Part shown: positions 19,901-26,751 of the stretch, piece after piece
Position numbering within the stretch: the first letter of the stretch is position 1
Layout: each line of letters begins with the position of its first letter
Assembly (NCBI RefSeq): GCF_002494345.1
Contig: NZ_NXNI01000001.1
Coordinates: 2,108,001 to 2,172,000, forward strand
DNA: 64,000 nt
Direction: 5' to 3'
Origin: Natrinema ejinorense
Lineage (GTDB): Archaea; Halobacteriota; Halobacteria; Halobacteriales; Natrialbaceae
Made by a program: the position numbers and the translations under genes
Notes under the pieces: generated by a model
Seen by the model: the letters and a program-made list of their open reading frames with translations, nothing else
What the model was told of the DNA's origin: nothing
Databases searched by the model: none

Positions 19901-20758
19901 GGTCCCTTCGACCGTCCCGACCGCCGGCTCGGGCTCGCTCAGCGTCACGTCGACGGTTACAGTCGAATCGCTTTCGAGGGTGACGTTCTCGGTGGCGTCC
20001 TCGTAGCCGTCGGCGGTGATCTCGAGGGTGTACTCGCCGCCCTCGAGTTCGAGCGCATAGCTCCCGTTGTCGTCGGTCGTCGTCTGCTCGTCGCCGACGG
20101 TCACGGTCGCGCCCGCGATCGGTGCGCCGTCGGCGTCGGTGACGGTCCCTTCGACCGTCCCGACCGCCGACTCGGGCTCCTCGAGTGCCTCGAGCTGGTC
20201 GGCCGCGCTATTCAGGTTGGACTGGATGTCGGTTTCGACGATGTCGGCGGCGTCGCGCAGCGACTGGGCTGCCGTCCCGGCGAGCCCGCCCTGTTCTTCG
20301 AGGTCGTCGGCGACGTCACGTGCGTCGGCCGGCGACTGGACCTCCGCAGGGTCGACATCGGCGATGCCGCCCTGATTGATCACTGCGACGACTCGATCGA
20401 AGATCGCGGCCTGTCGGTCGTCAGCGTCGGTCCGGAGGCGATCGGCTTCCGCCTGTGCCTCCGAGACGCTCTCGGCCTCGACCGGGTCGACCTGTTCGAC
20501 GTTCTCGACGTCGGCACCGACGAGTCCAGCTTTCTGCTGGAGTTCGTCGTTGAACGACGTGATCGCGTCGTTTGTGGTCGCGATCTCGTTGTCGTTGACG
20601 CTCTCGACGACCTGTGTGGGGTCGTCGTTCTGTACTTGAATTCGTTCGGTGGCCGGTACTGCACCGCCACTCATCCCTGCGGCCCCGATGGGGGCAGCGA
20701 CGAGTGATAAAACCACCAGGGCAGCAAGTAGTGTTGCCCGGATCTGTCTGTCTGTCAT
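13910..20758 (-). CDS. Giant secreted repeat protein: six helical modules, fourteen carboxypeptidase-regulatory-like modules, cohesin-like C-terminus
   Basis: 2282 residues from ATG 20758. A Sec signal peptide (TLLAALVVLSLVAAPIGAAG, residues ~9-28) has no lipobox. Module A (~150 residues, helical, with QQKAGLVGADVENV, AIFDRVVAVINQGGIADVDP and SPADARDVADDLEEQGGLA) occurs six times. Module B (~75 residues, VGTxxGTVTDxDGEPIANAT ... SGEYTLTVSAEGYEDA ... VTVDVSL) is a carboxypeptidase-regulatory-like beta sandwich and occurs fourteen times. The order is A-BB-A-BBBBB-A-B-A-BB-A-BB-A-BB. The fourth B is cut to ~43 residues. Residues ~2113-2282 resemble a cohesin fold (GETVTVDTDI ... YTLVLRYDSDALELEDI). 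Module B is rich in N-glycosylation sequons (NAT, NVT, NST). No C-terminal TM or PGF-CTERM is present, so it is probably released or attached through partners. An alternative start is GTG 20767. Confidence 0.9.
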   Translation of the reverse strand: MTDRQIRATLLAALVVLSLVAAPIGAAGMSGGAVPATERIQVQNDDPTQVVESVNDNEIATTNDAITSFNDELQQKAGLVGADVENVEQVDPVEAESVSEAQAEADRLRTDADDRQAAIFDRVVAVINQGGIADVDPAEVQSPADARDVADDLEEQGGLAGTAAQSLRDAADIVETDIQSNLNSAADQLEALEEPESAVGTVEGTVTDADGAPIAGATVTVGDEQTTTDDNGSYALELEGGEYTLEITADGYEDATENVTLESDSTVTVDVTLSEPEPAVGTVEGTVTDADSEPVANATVTVGDEQTTTADDGSYALELEPGEYTLEITADGYEDASENVSVEADSTATVDVTLETPDDDGDEGDEDDSGEGSDEVATTVESVNDNEIASANDAIGSFNAELQQKAGLVGADVENVSEVDPVEAESVSEAQAEADRLRADADDREAAIFDRVVAVINQGGIADVDPAEVQSPADARDVADDLEEQGGLAETAAQSLRDAADIVETDIQPNLNGAADQLEALEDDDPTPTVGTLEGTVTDTDGERVANATVAVGDEQTTTAEDGSYALELESGEYELTVSAAGYEDASENVTVEANSTVTVDVSLVRSDDTDSAVGTVEGTVTDEDGEPIAGATVSIDDKQTTTDDDGFYEFEIQPTVGTVDGTVTNADGEPVGDVPITVGDKQTTSADDGSYVLEQGLDEYTLAVSSEGYGDTSETVTVVSGETTVLDITVDEEDVEPPVGTVAGTITDAAGEPVANATVTAEGQETTTADDGSYELELEPGNHTVTISAEGYQNVSEVVTVEADETNTVDVTLEELEPTVGTIDGTVTDADGEPIANATVTVGDEQTTTADDGSYTLELESGEYELTVSAAGYENATANVTVEADSTVTVDVSLEDDSDEGPGSVAEVVESVNNNEITAANDAIGSFNDKLQQKAGLVGADVENVEQVDPVEAETVSEAQAEADRLRADADDRQAAIFDRVVAVINQGGIADVDPAEVQSPADARDVADDLEEQGGLAETAAQSLRDAADLVETDIQPNLNGAADKLEALEDDDPAPSVGTLEGTVTDTDGEPIANATVAVGNEQTTTDDNGSYAIELEEGDYTLEITADGYENATANVTVEADSTETVDVSLEDDSDEGSESVAEVVASVNENEIASANDSIGSFNDKLQQKAGLVGADVENVTKVDPVEAETVSEAQAEADRLRADADDRQAAIFDRVVAVINQGGIADVDPAEVQSPADARDVADDLEEQGGLAETAAQSLRDAADIVETDIQPNLNGAADQLEALEDGDPTPAVGTIDGTVTDADSEPIANATVVVGDEQTTTDDNGSYAIELESGEYALTVSAEGYEDATQNVTVEANSTVTVDVSLEEDDGSEPSPDVGTVNGTVTDTDGAPIANATVTVGDEQTTTDDNGSYAIELEEGEYTLEITADGYENATANVTVEADSTVTVDVSLEDDSDEGSEVAETVESVNENEIASANDAIGSFNAELQQKAGLVGADVENVSEVDPVEAESVSEAQAEADRLRADADDRQAAIFDRVVAVINQGGIADVDPAEVQSPADARDVADDLEEQGGLAETAAQSLRDAADIVETDIQPNLNGAADQLEALEDDDPTPTVGTLEGTVTDADGAPVANATVTVGDEQTTTADDGSYTLEIESGEYTLTVSAEGYEDATQNVTVEANSTATVDLTLEEDGGSEPTVGTVNGTITDADGEPIANATVAVGDEQTTTADDGSYTLEIESGEYTLTVSAEGYEDATANVTVEANSTATVDISLEDDSDEGSEVAETVESVNDNEIASANDAITSFNDKLQQKAGLVGADVENVEQVDPVEAETVSEATAEADRLRADADDREAAIFDRVVAVINQGGIADVDPEEVQSPADARDVADDLEEQGGLAETAAQSLRDAADLVETDIQPNLNGAADQLEALEDEDPTPTVGTLEGTVTDTDGEPVVNATVSVGDEQTTTDDNGSYALELESGEYALTVSAEGYEDATQNVTVEANSNVTVDVSLKEDDGGSEPTPSVGTVAGTVTDEDGEPIANATISADDETVTTADDGSYELELEEGEYTLEITADGYEDASETVSVDADTTVTVDVTLTETDDESDVDVIVDADVDEDSAAVGETVTVDTDIESATDNTTKISAYTLVLRYDSDALELEDIDRPHWQVVDIENEGILVIAPNWAPPRQDDTPVDAFTAEFEVVDGAGDDATFEFEPDASGVQSVIVEDDGYLWRTEMLDAEYDGASVTIEDGEETDAAELIADAGSTAQSGLAP
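14940..20612 (-). repeat. Six in-gene copies of the ~435-bp helical-module repeat
   Basis: The module A copies lie roughly at 20181-20612, 19194-19629, 17604-18034, 16887-17314, 15915-16345 and 14946-15383, read right to left in the protein. The stretch actcgatcgaagat recurs at 20391, 19402, 17813, 17097, 16123 and 15159. Copies differ mostly at synonymous positions (for instance gtgatcactgc/gtgatcaccgc variants). That points to recent duplication or gene conversion within the ORF. Boundaries are approximate. Confidence 0.85.
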
Positions 20759-20943
20759 GGCTATCACGCCGTCTGGGGAGTCAACGACATCCTGATTGTA
20801 TTTTTGCCCGTATATGGCTGTAACTTTTAATTAGGAACGGGTTACAGGGAGTGAATCATCTCCGCGAAGGAAGCGATGCCGGCTCTAGAGGGGCTTCGAT
20901 CGAAAGCCACCGAAAACCGGATGCTGAAGCGTCTACGTACAAC

Positions 20944-21026
20944 ATAGTAGCCACCGAGAACGATTTGCATCTGACCGCAATGCCGCCATGCGGCCAGGCG
21001 TACAGTGGCTTGCAGTGGCTACTATA
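20944..21026 (-). repeat. Palindromic dispersed element, copy 2
   Basis: 83 bp. Read on the minus strand it begins TATAGTAGCCACTGCAAG and ends GTGGCTACTAT, and it matches copy 4 closely (CTGGCCG core, TTGCGGTC). The terminal inverted repeats ATAGTAGCCAC / GTGGCTACTAT are exact over 11 bp. It lies between the giant surface-protein gene and rps17e, upstream of both. Confidence 0.85.
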
Positions 21027-21181
21027 CCAGTCTCGCTGTGTCTCGGTCGTGGTCACGGGATAGCCAACGAGTTTCGAGAACTCGAGTCGAGACGGGAGAC
21101 CGTCCGAGAGGGTGCCAGCAAGGGAGGGGTCCAAGCGCCAAAGAGAAAGGGATTAAGAGCCTCTGGACGGAATCGTCTCGT

Positions 21182-21373
21182 ATGGCAATCAAACCGGCCT
21201 ACGTCAAGAAGACCGGAACGCTCCTCTTAGAGCGGTATCCGGAAGCGTTCACGACCGATTTCGAGCAGAACAAAGAAAGCGTCACGAAACTCACGAACGT
21301 CGAGTCCAAGGGCGTCCGCAACCGTATCGCGGGCTACGTAACTCGAAAGAAAGGCGCTGAAGTTCCCGCGTAA
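21182..21373 (+). CDS. rps17e: 30S ribosomal protein S17e
   Basis: 63 residues, the usual length for archaeal S17e, a small-subunit protein shared by archaea and eukaryotes. The family pattern MAIKPAYVKKTGTLLLERYP is at the N-terminus, and NKESVTKLTNVESKGVRNRIAGYVTRKK completes the helical body (given here in two parts, ~30-49 and 50-57). The ATG at 21182 was chosen from the family start; the longer frame upstream is noise. The sequence attaag ~30 bp upstream (21151-21157) may be the TATA element. It is a stand-alone gene with a dispersed palindrome about 155 bp upstream. Confidence 0.97.
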   Translation: MAIKPAYVKKTGTLLLERYPEAFTTDFEQNKESVTKLTNVESKGVRNRIAGYVTRKKGAEVPA

Positions 21374-21508
21374 GTCGTTCTTGAGGACGTCCAGCAAGTT
21401 ACTTCGGACGGACGCGAGCAACTGTCGTTAGCGCTGCGGTCGTAGCCACGGCGACGCCATCGAACGGATTCTCGAGGAGGGTGATCGTACAGAGGAGTCG
21501 GCGAGCCG

Positions 21509-21766
21509 TTATTCGTCGAAGCCGGGCTCCATGTAGAGCGCGGCGACGAACGCGACGAGAGCGATCCCGAACGCGAAGAGAAGGCCGATAAGACCCGTCA
21601 AGATGGACAGTTCCATGCCGATACCCGGCAGTGCCGAATCGTTGTAGCCCGTCCAGGCGAAGACGATTCCGAGCAGCGCCGCGACGGCACCGATGGCCGC
21701 TGCACCCACGCTAAACCGCGTCTCGAACAGTCCTCGATCGCTCGTACTCGCGGTCGAACTCGTCAT
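21509..21766 (-). CDS. Small two-TM membrane protein
   Basis: 85 residues with two predicted TM helices: ~18-38 (FSVGAAAIGAVAALLGIVFA) and ~53-75 (LSILTGLIGLLFAFGIALVA). They are joined by a short loop and end in an acidic tail (MEPGFDE). I placed the start at ATG 21766, because the upstream codons are Arg/Ser-rich noise. It is convergent with rps17e and divergent from asd; the synteny between S17e and asd looks haloarchaeal. The function is unknown. Confidence 0.7.
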   Translation of the reverse strand: MTSSTASTSDRGLFETRFSVGAAAIGAVAALLGIVFAWTGYNDSALPGIGMELSILTGLIGLLFAFGIALVAFVAALYMEPGFDE

Positions 21767-22007
21767 CGGGACCACCTCTGGCCGGCGACCTCGCGTCGAT
21801 CCTGTCGATAGTGCATCGGTCTCTAGGTGCCACTCCCGTTTCTTAATAGCTTCTATCCGTTCAGCGGACGCTGGCAGCAGCCGTCGGTGGTGGCGGACGA
21901 TGCTGTCGCCGGACCGGCGACGAGGAACGACGGCGCGGTCTCCGCCGATTGACACCTGCTACCGAAAACCCAAACGGTTTTGCGGACACAACTCGGAGTG
22001 GCGGAAA

Positions 22008-23042
22008 ATGGCAGTACGAGTAGGCGTACTCGGTGCGACTGGCGCTGTTGGACAGCGATTGATTCAGCTGCTCGATCCCCATCCGGAGTTCGAGATCGCC
22101 GCACTCACCGCGAGCGACGCCAGTGCCGGCAAGACGTATCGACAGGCCGCGAAGTGGCGCGTCGACAGCCCGATCCCGGCGGACGTTGCGGAGATGACAG
22201 TCACGGCGACCGATCCCGACGAGGTCCCCAGCGACGTCGACATGCTGTTTTCCTCGCTCCCCTCGAGCGTCGGCGCGGACGTCGAGCCTGCCTTCTGTGA
22301 GGCCGGCTACGTCGTCTCCTCGAACTCCTCGAACGGTCGGATGGACGACGACATCCCACTCGTGATTCCGGAGGTCAACGCCGACCACCTCGACCTGCTC
22401 GAGGTCCAGCGCGACGAGCGCGGCTGGGACGGCGCGATGGTCAAGAACCCCAACTGCTCGACGATCACCTTCGTCCCCACGCTCGCGGCCCTGACCGACT
22501 ACGGCCTCGAAAAAGTCCACGTCTCGACCCTGCAGGCCGTCTCCGGGGCCGGCTACGACGGCGTCACCTCGATGGAGATCATCGACAACGCGATTCCCTA
22601 CATCGGCGGCGAAGAGGACAAACTCGAGACCGAGTCCCGCAAGCTACTCGGCGAGTTCGACGGCGCCGAGCTGTCGCACAACGGCATGGACGTCGCGGCC
22701 TCCTGTAACCGCATCCCGACGATCGACGGCCACCTCGAGAACGTCTGGGTCGAGACCGAGGAGGAACTGACCACGGACGCGGCCGCCGAGGCCATGCGGG
22801 AGTACCCCTCGCTCGACCTGCGTTCCTCGCCCGACCCGCTCATCCACGTCTTCGAGGAGCCCGATCGACCACAGCCACGGATGGACCGCACGCTGGGTGA
22901 CGGGATGGCAATCGCCGCCGGCGGCCTTCAGGCATCGCCGTTCGGCCTGCAGTACAACTGTCTGGCCCACAACACGATCCGCGGTGCCGCCGGTGCGAGC
23001 GTGCTCAACGGCGAACTGCTGCTCGAGAACGGCTATCTCTGA
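22008..23042 (+). CDS. asd: Aspartate-semialdehyde dehydrogenase
   Basis: 344 residues. The enzyme reduces beta-aspartyl phosphate to aspartate semialdehyde with NADPH, the branch point to lysine/diaminopimelate, threonine and methionine. The NADP-binding loop GVLGATGAVGQRLIQLL is at ~6-22, SSLPSS at ~83, the catalytic Cys in KNPNCSTI (~149), the substrate-binding segment QAVSGAGYDG (~177) and the acid-base His-equivalent region ESRKLLGEF (~207). This is the archaeal/fungal-type subgroup. The start MAVRVGVLG (22008) is the family start; the upstream frame is antisense or noise. The last 23 bp are tandemly duplicated just beyond the stop. Confidence 0.95.
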   Translation: MAVRVGVLGATGAVGQRLIQLLDPHPEFEIAALTASDASAGKTYRQAAKWRVDSPIPADVAEMTVTATDPDEVPSDVDMLFSSLPSSVGADVEPAFCEAGYVVSSNSSNGRMDDDIPLVIPEVNADHLDLLEVQRDERGWDGAMVKNPNCSTITFVPTLAALTDYGLEKVHVSTLQAVSGAGYDGVTSMEIIDNAIPYIGGEEDKLETESRKLLGEFDGAELSHNGMDVAASCNRIPTIDGHLENVWVETEEELTTDAAAEAMREYPSLDLRSSPDPLIHVFEEPDRPQPRMDRTLGDGMAIAAGGLQASPFGLQYNCLAHNTIRGAAGASVLNGELLLENGYL

Positions 23043-23080
23043 GGACGACTGCTGCTCGAGAACGGCTATCGCTGCGGACA
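23015..23080. repeat. 33-bp tandem duplication across the asd stop codon
   Basis: 23015-23047 and 23048-23080 match at 30 of 33 positions; the first 23 bp (from actgctgctcgagaac) are identical. The first unit contains the asd C-terminus and TGA stop. The second unit has TGC at the stop position. Confidence 0.85.
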
Positions 23081-23308
23081 GCGGGCGATTTCGTCGGATC
23101 GATCGACTCTTCCGTTCGGGTCCGGTTCGAGGCCGGTACCACGCCGAGCGGTCACGGTGTCTGTTCACTTGCAAGGGGTAAGTACGTACGACCGCCGATA
23201 CTATGGGAAGTACTCGACGGACGGCAAACCACACGTTCGGTATGTATCGACTCGGCCGTCCGGACAGTCGATCAGCTATTCGGACCGTCGACAGTGCGTG
23301 AGAGTACC

Positions 23309-23953
23309 ATGGTCCTCATCGTCGAATTCGAAATCGAGACGCCGATCCTCCGAGAGACCGTCGAGACCGTCTCGAGGATCGACGTCGAAGAGATCTACCG
23401 GTCCGAAACGGGTGAAACGAAGCTCATCTGCTGGGTCTACGGGGACGACCTCGAGCGGGTCGACGGGACGCTGGCCGACGACGACACCGTACGGGGATGG
23501 ACCCTGCTCGAGGAATCGGCCGACCGGCGTCTCTACAGCGTCACGCTATCCGAACACGGCGAAAGTCATCTGACATATCCCACGGCGGCGGAGTACGATA
23601 TCGGCTACCGCGAGATCACCGTCACGGAGGAGACACGAATCCGTGCCCGCGTCCCGACGCGGGAGGCGCTGTTCGCGTATCGCGATCGCTGTCTCGAGAA
23701 GGGGATTCCGTTTCGGATCCTACGTATCTTCCAGGAATCGGACCAGGCACGGGATCGATACGGGGTCACCGATAGACAGCAGGAAGCACTCCTCATCGCA
23801 CTCGAGGAGGGGTACTTCGACGTCCCACGAGAGACGACGTTGTCCGCGGTCGCCGGACAGCTCGATATTTCGGATCAGGCACTCTCGGCGCGTCTCCGAC
23901 GGGGACAGGCCAACCTACTCCGGAACACGCTCGGAAGTTCTCCCCCCTCTTAA
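23309..23953 (+). CDS. Bat-type helix-turn-helix (HTH_10) transcriptional regulator
   Basis: 214 residues. The N-terminal ~150 residues form the mixed alpha/beta sensory domain of haloarchaeal bacterioopsin-activator-like proteins. The C-terminal HTH_10 domain is clear: YGVTDRQQEALLIALEEGYF (~148-167), then ETTLSAVAGQLDISDQALSARLRRGQANLL (~173-202, the recognition helix being around DISDQALSARLRR). I chose ATG 23309 because relatives begin with M-x-x-I-V-E-F-E-I; the longer frame adds only MREST. It is followed 44 bp later by a HalOD1 protein gene on the same strand. The target genes are unknown. Confidence 0.85.
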   Translation: MVLIVEFEIETPILRETVETVSRIDVEEIYRSETGETKLICWVYGDDLERVDGTLADDDTVRGWTLLEESADRRLYSVTLSEHGESHLTYPTAAEYDIGYREITVTEETRIRARVPTREALFAYRDRCLEKGIPFRILRIFQESDQARDRYGVTDRQQEALLIALEEGYFDVPRETTLSAVAGQLDISDQALSARLRRGQANLLRNTLGSSPPS

Positions 23954-23997
23954 ACCGTTGGCGCTCCAATCGGGGTTGTTTCCCCCGTCACACCGGT

Positions 23998-24315
23998 ATG
24001 ACGGGTATGGAAACCGACACCGCAGCCGACGGGACGCAACTGCACACCGTTGATCACACCTACCAGGCCGACCCGGACCAGCCACTCAGCGAAGCGGTCC
24101 TCGCGGCGATCGCATCGGAATCCGAACTGGACACGCTCGAACTCGCGGACGAGTTCGGCCCGCTGTACGACGTGATCGATCCGACCGCACTGGACTCGCT
24201 CTTTCAGTCGGGCCTGAAGACGGAGCGGTCCGTCGGCACCGTCACGTTCGAGTACGCCACCTATCGAGTAACGGTCGATCAGGACGGCGAAGTAGTACTC
24301 GAAGACCGAGCATAA
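23998..24315 (+). CDS. HalOD1 output-domain protein
   Basis: 105 residues. The stretch LSEAVLAAIASESELDTLELA, then PLYDVIDPTALDSLFQ (~53-68) and VTFEYATYRVTVDQDGEVVL (~81-100), matches the HalOD1 domain found alone or attached to haloarchaeal signalling proteins. No other domain is present. It lies 44 bp after the Bat-like regulator, on the same strand, and the two may act together. The start may be 23998 or the second ATG at 24007. Confidence 0.8.
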   Translation: MTGMETDTAADGTQLHTVDHTYQADPDQPLSEAVLAAIASESELDTLELADEFGPLYDVIDPTALDSLFQSGLKTERSVGTVTFEYATYRVTVDQDGEVVLEDRA

Positions 24316-24342
24316 CGGACGAAACTCGGGACGACTGCTCCG

Positions 24343-24801
24343 CTACTCCTCTTCGTTTCGCGGCAGCGCGACCACCGGAACCGAGGCGTTTTTCACCAGC
24401 CGGCGAGCCACGTCACCGGTGAGTAGTTCCACGAACCGGTTCCCGTCGCGGGGCTCGAAGACGACGGCGTCGACGTTCCGTTCGATCGCCGCCTCGGAGA
24501 TCGTCTCGACGACGTCGGTACCGAAGAGGATCGCCGTTTCGACGGCTCCGGCCCGCTCCTCGAGGGGGCCGCGGGCACGGTCGAAGATCTCCCGCGCGTA
24601 TTCCTCGCGCTGTTCGACCGAGGCCTTGTCGGGCGCGCCGCCGGCCTTCTCGATCACGTTGACGACGATCACTCGACTCGAGGGCTCGAGATACGGTGCG
24701 AGTGCCGCCGCCGTCCGCTCCCCGTCGTCGGGGTCGGCTGCGGGGACGAGGATCGTCCCGTCGAACGTTAGCGACACTGGATACCCTCCGCTCGGGCGCA
24801 T
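24343..24801 (-). CDS. Universal stress protein (UspA) family
   Basis: 152 residues with the Rossmann-like Usp fold. It opens with FDGTILVPAADPDD (strand 1 and the first helix), carries IVVNVIEKAGGAP (~47-59), and ends VDAVVFEP then RRLVKNASVPVVALPRNEEE; the last segment is the usual C-terminal strand SVPVVAL. The G-2X-G-9X-G ATP motif is not clearly present, so ATP binding is uncertain. I chose ATG 24801 because an AT-rich promoter (ctttttgatc on the minus strand, ~24850) places the transcription start near 24824, inside the longer GTG-started frame (24840). Confidence 0.8.
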   Translation of the reverse strand: MRPSGGYPVSLTFDGTILVPAADPDDGERTAAALAPYLEPSSRVIVVNVIEKAGGAPDKASVEQREEYAREIFDRARGPLEERAGAVETAILFGTDVVETISEAAIERNVDAVVFEPRDGNRFVELLTGDVARRLVKNASVPVVALPRNEEE

Positions 24802-24933
24802 CGACCGGCTAGTGAACGGTCCATACTCGTCATTCGCCACAGGGGATCAAAAAGATGGGCCGAACGGCTCGAACGGAGCGAGTTGGAACCGACCGCGGCC
24901 ATGCGGATTCCGATCGCCATTCGATCGGTTCGA

Positions 24934-25905
24934 TCAGGGCAGGACCTGATTTCTGAGTGACGGGGAGTCCCCGTCGTCGAACCGCCGGCGGTTTTCGGCA
25001 ACGATGTCGGCCAATCGATCGTAGTAGTTGGGCGTGTGGCCCGCGTTGTGGGGCGTGATCTGGACGTTCTCGAAGGTCCACAGCGGGTGCTTTTCGGGAA
25101 GCGGTTCGGGGTCGGTGACGTCCAGCGACGCGCCGCGGATCCAGTTCGATCGCAGCGCCGCCACGAGCGCGTCGGTGTCGACGACCGGGCCGCGGGCGAC
25201 GTTGACCAGTACCGCCTCGGGATCTATCGTGACGAGGGCCTCTCGATCGATCAGTCCGTGCGTCGTCTCCGTCAGTGGACACGCGAGCACGAGGTAGTCA
25301 GTCCGCGCGAGCGCGTCGTCGAACGCCTCGCCCTCGAAGCCGATCACCTCGTCCGTCGGCCCTCCCTTCTCGGGGGTGTATCGCACACCGATCGTGTCGA
25401 CGCCGAACGGCTCGAGGCGCTCACAGACCGACTGGCCGATCGCGCCGAGGCCGACGACGGTGACCGTCGACCCCTGTAGCTCGGTGGCCTTGTAGTGGCG
25501 CCACTCGCGACGGCGCTGCCGGCGCGCGCCGACGTGGAATCGTCGGGTAAATCGGAGGATCGCACCCAGGACGTGCTCGCCGATGTTCGGCCCGTGGACG
25601 CCCGAGGCGTTCGTCACCGCGACGCCGCGCTCCTCGAGTCGATCGAGGGGCAGGTGGCCGGTCCCCGCGTAGGCACACGCGAAGACCGCGAGGTTCTCGG
25701 CGGCCTCGAGCAGTTCGTCGTCGAAGGTCATGCCGGTGACGAAGCGCGCGTCCCGAATCGCGTCGCGCTCCTCGGCCGGAGTTCGTGCGAGCGCGACGGT
25801 GTGATCGGGCAGTCGTTCGCGGATCGCGTCGGCGTACCGTTCGATCGGTATCCCGTGGGTCCCCTTGCGTAACACGAGCACGTCCGGCGTGTCAACTGCA
25901 GTCAT
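24934..25905 (-). CDS. D-isomer-specific 2-hydroxyacid dehydrogenase
   Basis: 323 residues. The NAD-binding motif TVVGLGAIGQSVCERL (~144-159) and the signature NVARGPVVDTDALVAAL (~235-251) are present. The catalytic residues of the family appear intact: Arg in VARGPV, a Glu in the SLDVTDPEPLP segment (~264) and His in PHNAGHTP (~290). It reduces a 2-keto acid, or oxidises a D-2-hydroxy acid, with NAD(H); the substrate is unknown. It is leftward and 45 bp after cbiZ, so possibly read from the same transcript, though it has no known role in cobamide synthesis. ATG 25905 is preferred to 25932 (MTAVDTPDVLVLRKG). Confidence 0.9.
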   Translation of the reverse strand: MTAVDTPDVLVLRKGTHGIPIERYADAIRERLPDHTVALARTPAEERDAIRDARFVTGMTFDDELLEAAENLAVFACAYAGTGHLPLDRLEERGVAVTNASGVHGPNIGEHVLGAILRFTRRFHVGARRQRRREWRHYKATELQGSTVTVVGLGAIGQSVCERLEPFGVDTIGVRYTPEKGGPTDEVIGFEGEAFDDALARTDYLVLACPLTETTHGLIDREALVTIDPEAVLVNVARGPVVDTDALVAALRSNWIRGASLDVTDPEPLPEKHPLWTFENVQITPHNAGHTPNYYDRLADIVAENRRRFDDGDSPSLRNQVLP

Positions 25906-25950
25906 GTCCCACCCGTCGGCCGGTGTGATCAAAAGCGTTCGTCTTCGCCG

Positions 25951-26751
25951 TCAGCGCGTCGACGTTCGATCGTCGTCGACGTTCGTCTCGAGGGGCGGTC
26001 GAAAAACCGTCGCCCGCTCGTCCGTCGAAACGCCGTAGGGCGCGTCCGCGACCGATTCCGGAGCGGCCGCGTCGGCCGCCGCGTAGTGGGCACGAAGCGA
26101 TGCCAGCACGGCATCCCGGACGCAGGCACGTGTCGCCGCGCCGACCTCGGTGCCGCTTCCCGAAAACGCCGCCGACGGGCCGTCCGGATCGTGTCCGACG
26201 ATGATCGCGTCCGTCGTCGTGCCGGGAAAGCCCGTTTCGGCGAGGAGCGTCGCTGCCTTCGCCTCCGCCGTGACGGCGACCAGATTCGCCAGGGCCCCAG
26301 CCGCGAGCGCTCGCGTCGTCCCGACGACGACGTTGACCGTTCCCCGACCCTGCTCGAGTTTACCCTCACTGGACGCCGGCGTCTCGGACGCCGGTTCGCT
26401 CTCCGGTTCCACCGTCGTGGGCAACGCGGCCGGATTCGAAATACCGGCGGTCGCATACGCCGTCACGGGACCGCGGCGAGCACCGCGAGCGTCGCCGATG
26501 TCGACGCCGGTCAGCAGCGTGGGCCCGGTCGCGTTCTCCGGGGTCTCGAACCCCGCGCGCTCGAGCCGTTCGTCGACGTAGGCCTCGAGATCCGTCCGAT
26601 CCCAGCCCTCGGGGACCGAGACGTTGTACGCGCAGTCGGCGACGCGACGCCCCCCGTTCCAGCCGGTCGAGAGCCACTCCGTGTTCGGTCGCGTGATTCG
26701 AAGGACGCCGTCCCGGCGAATCGCGGCGTACGCCGGGTCGGAGTCAGTCAT
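25951..26751 (-). CDS. cbiZ: Adenosylcobinamide amidohydrolase
   Basis: 266 residues of the CbiZ family. The enzyme cleaves the aminopropanol side chain of adenosylcobinamide to give adenosylcobyric acid, so that salvaged cobinamide can re-enter the pathway. Hallmarks include WLSTGWNGGRRVADCAYNVS (~26-45), LLTGVD (~79), a strongly conserved GTVNVVVGTTRALAAGALANL (~138-158) and TVTAEAKAATLL-type segment, and TTTDAIIVG (~180). It is the last gene of the cob operon and overlaps the cobD stop by 8 bp. Archaea use CbiZ in cobinamide salvage, consistent with CobY nearby. Confidence 0.92.
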   Translation of the reverse strand: MTDSDPAYAAIRRDGVLRITRPNTEWLSTGWNGGRRVADCAYNVSVPEGWDRTDLEAYVDERLERAGFETPENATGPTLLTGVDIGDARGARRGPVTAYATAGISNPAALPTTVEPESEPASETPASSEGKLEQGRGTVNVVVGTTRALAAGALANLVAVTAEAKAATLLAETGFPGTTTDAIIVGHDPDGPSAAFSGSGTEVGAATRACVRDAVLASLRAHYAAADAAAPESVADAPYGVSTDERATVFRPPLETNVDDDRTSTR

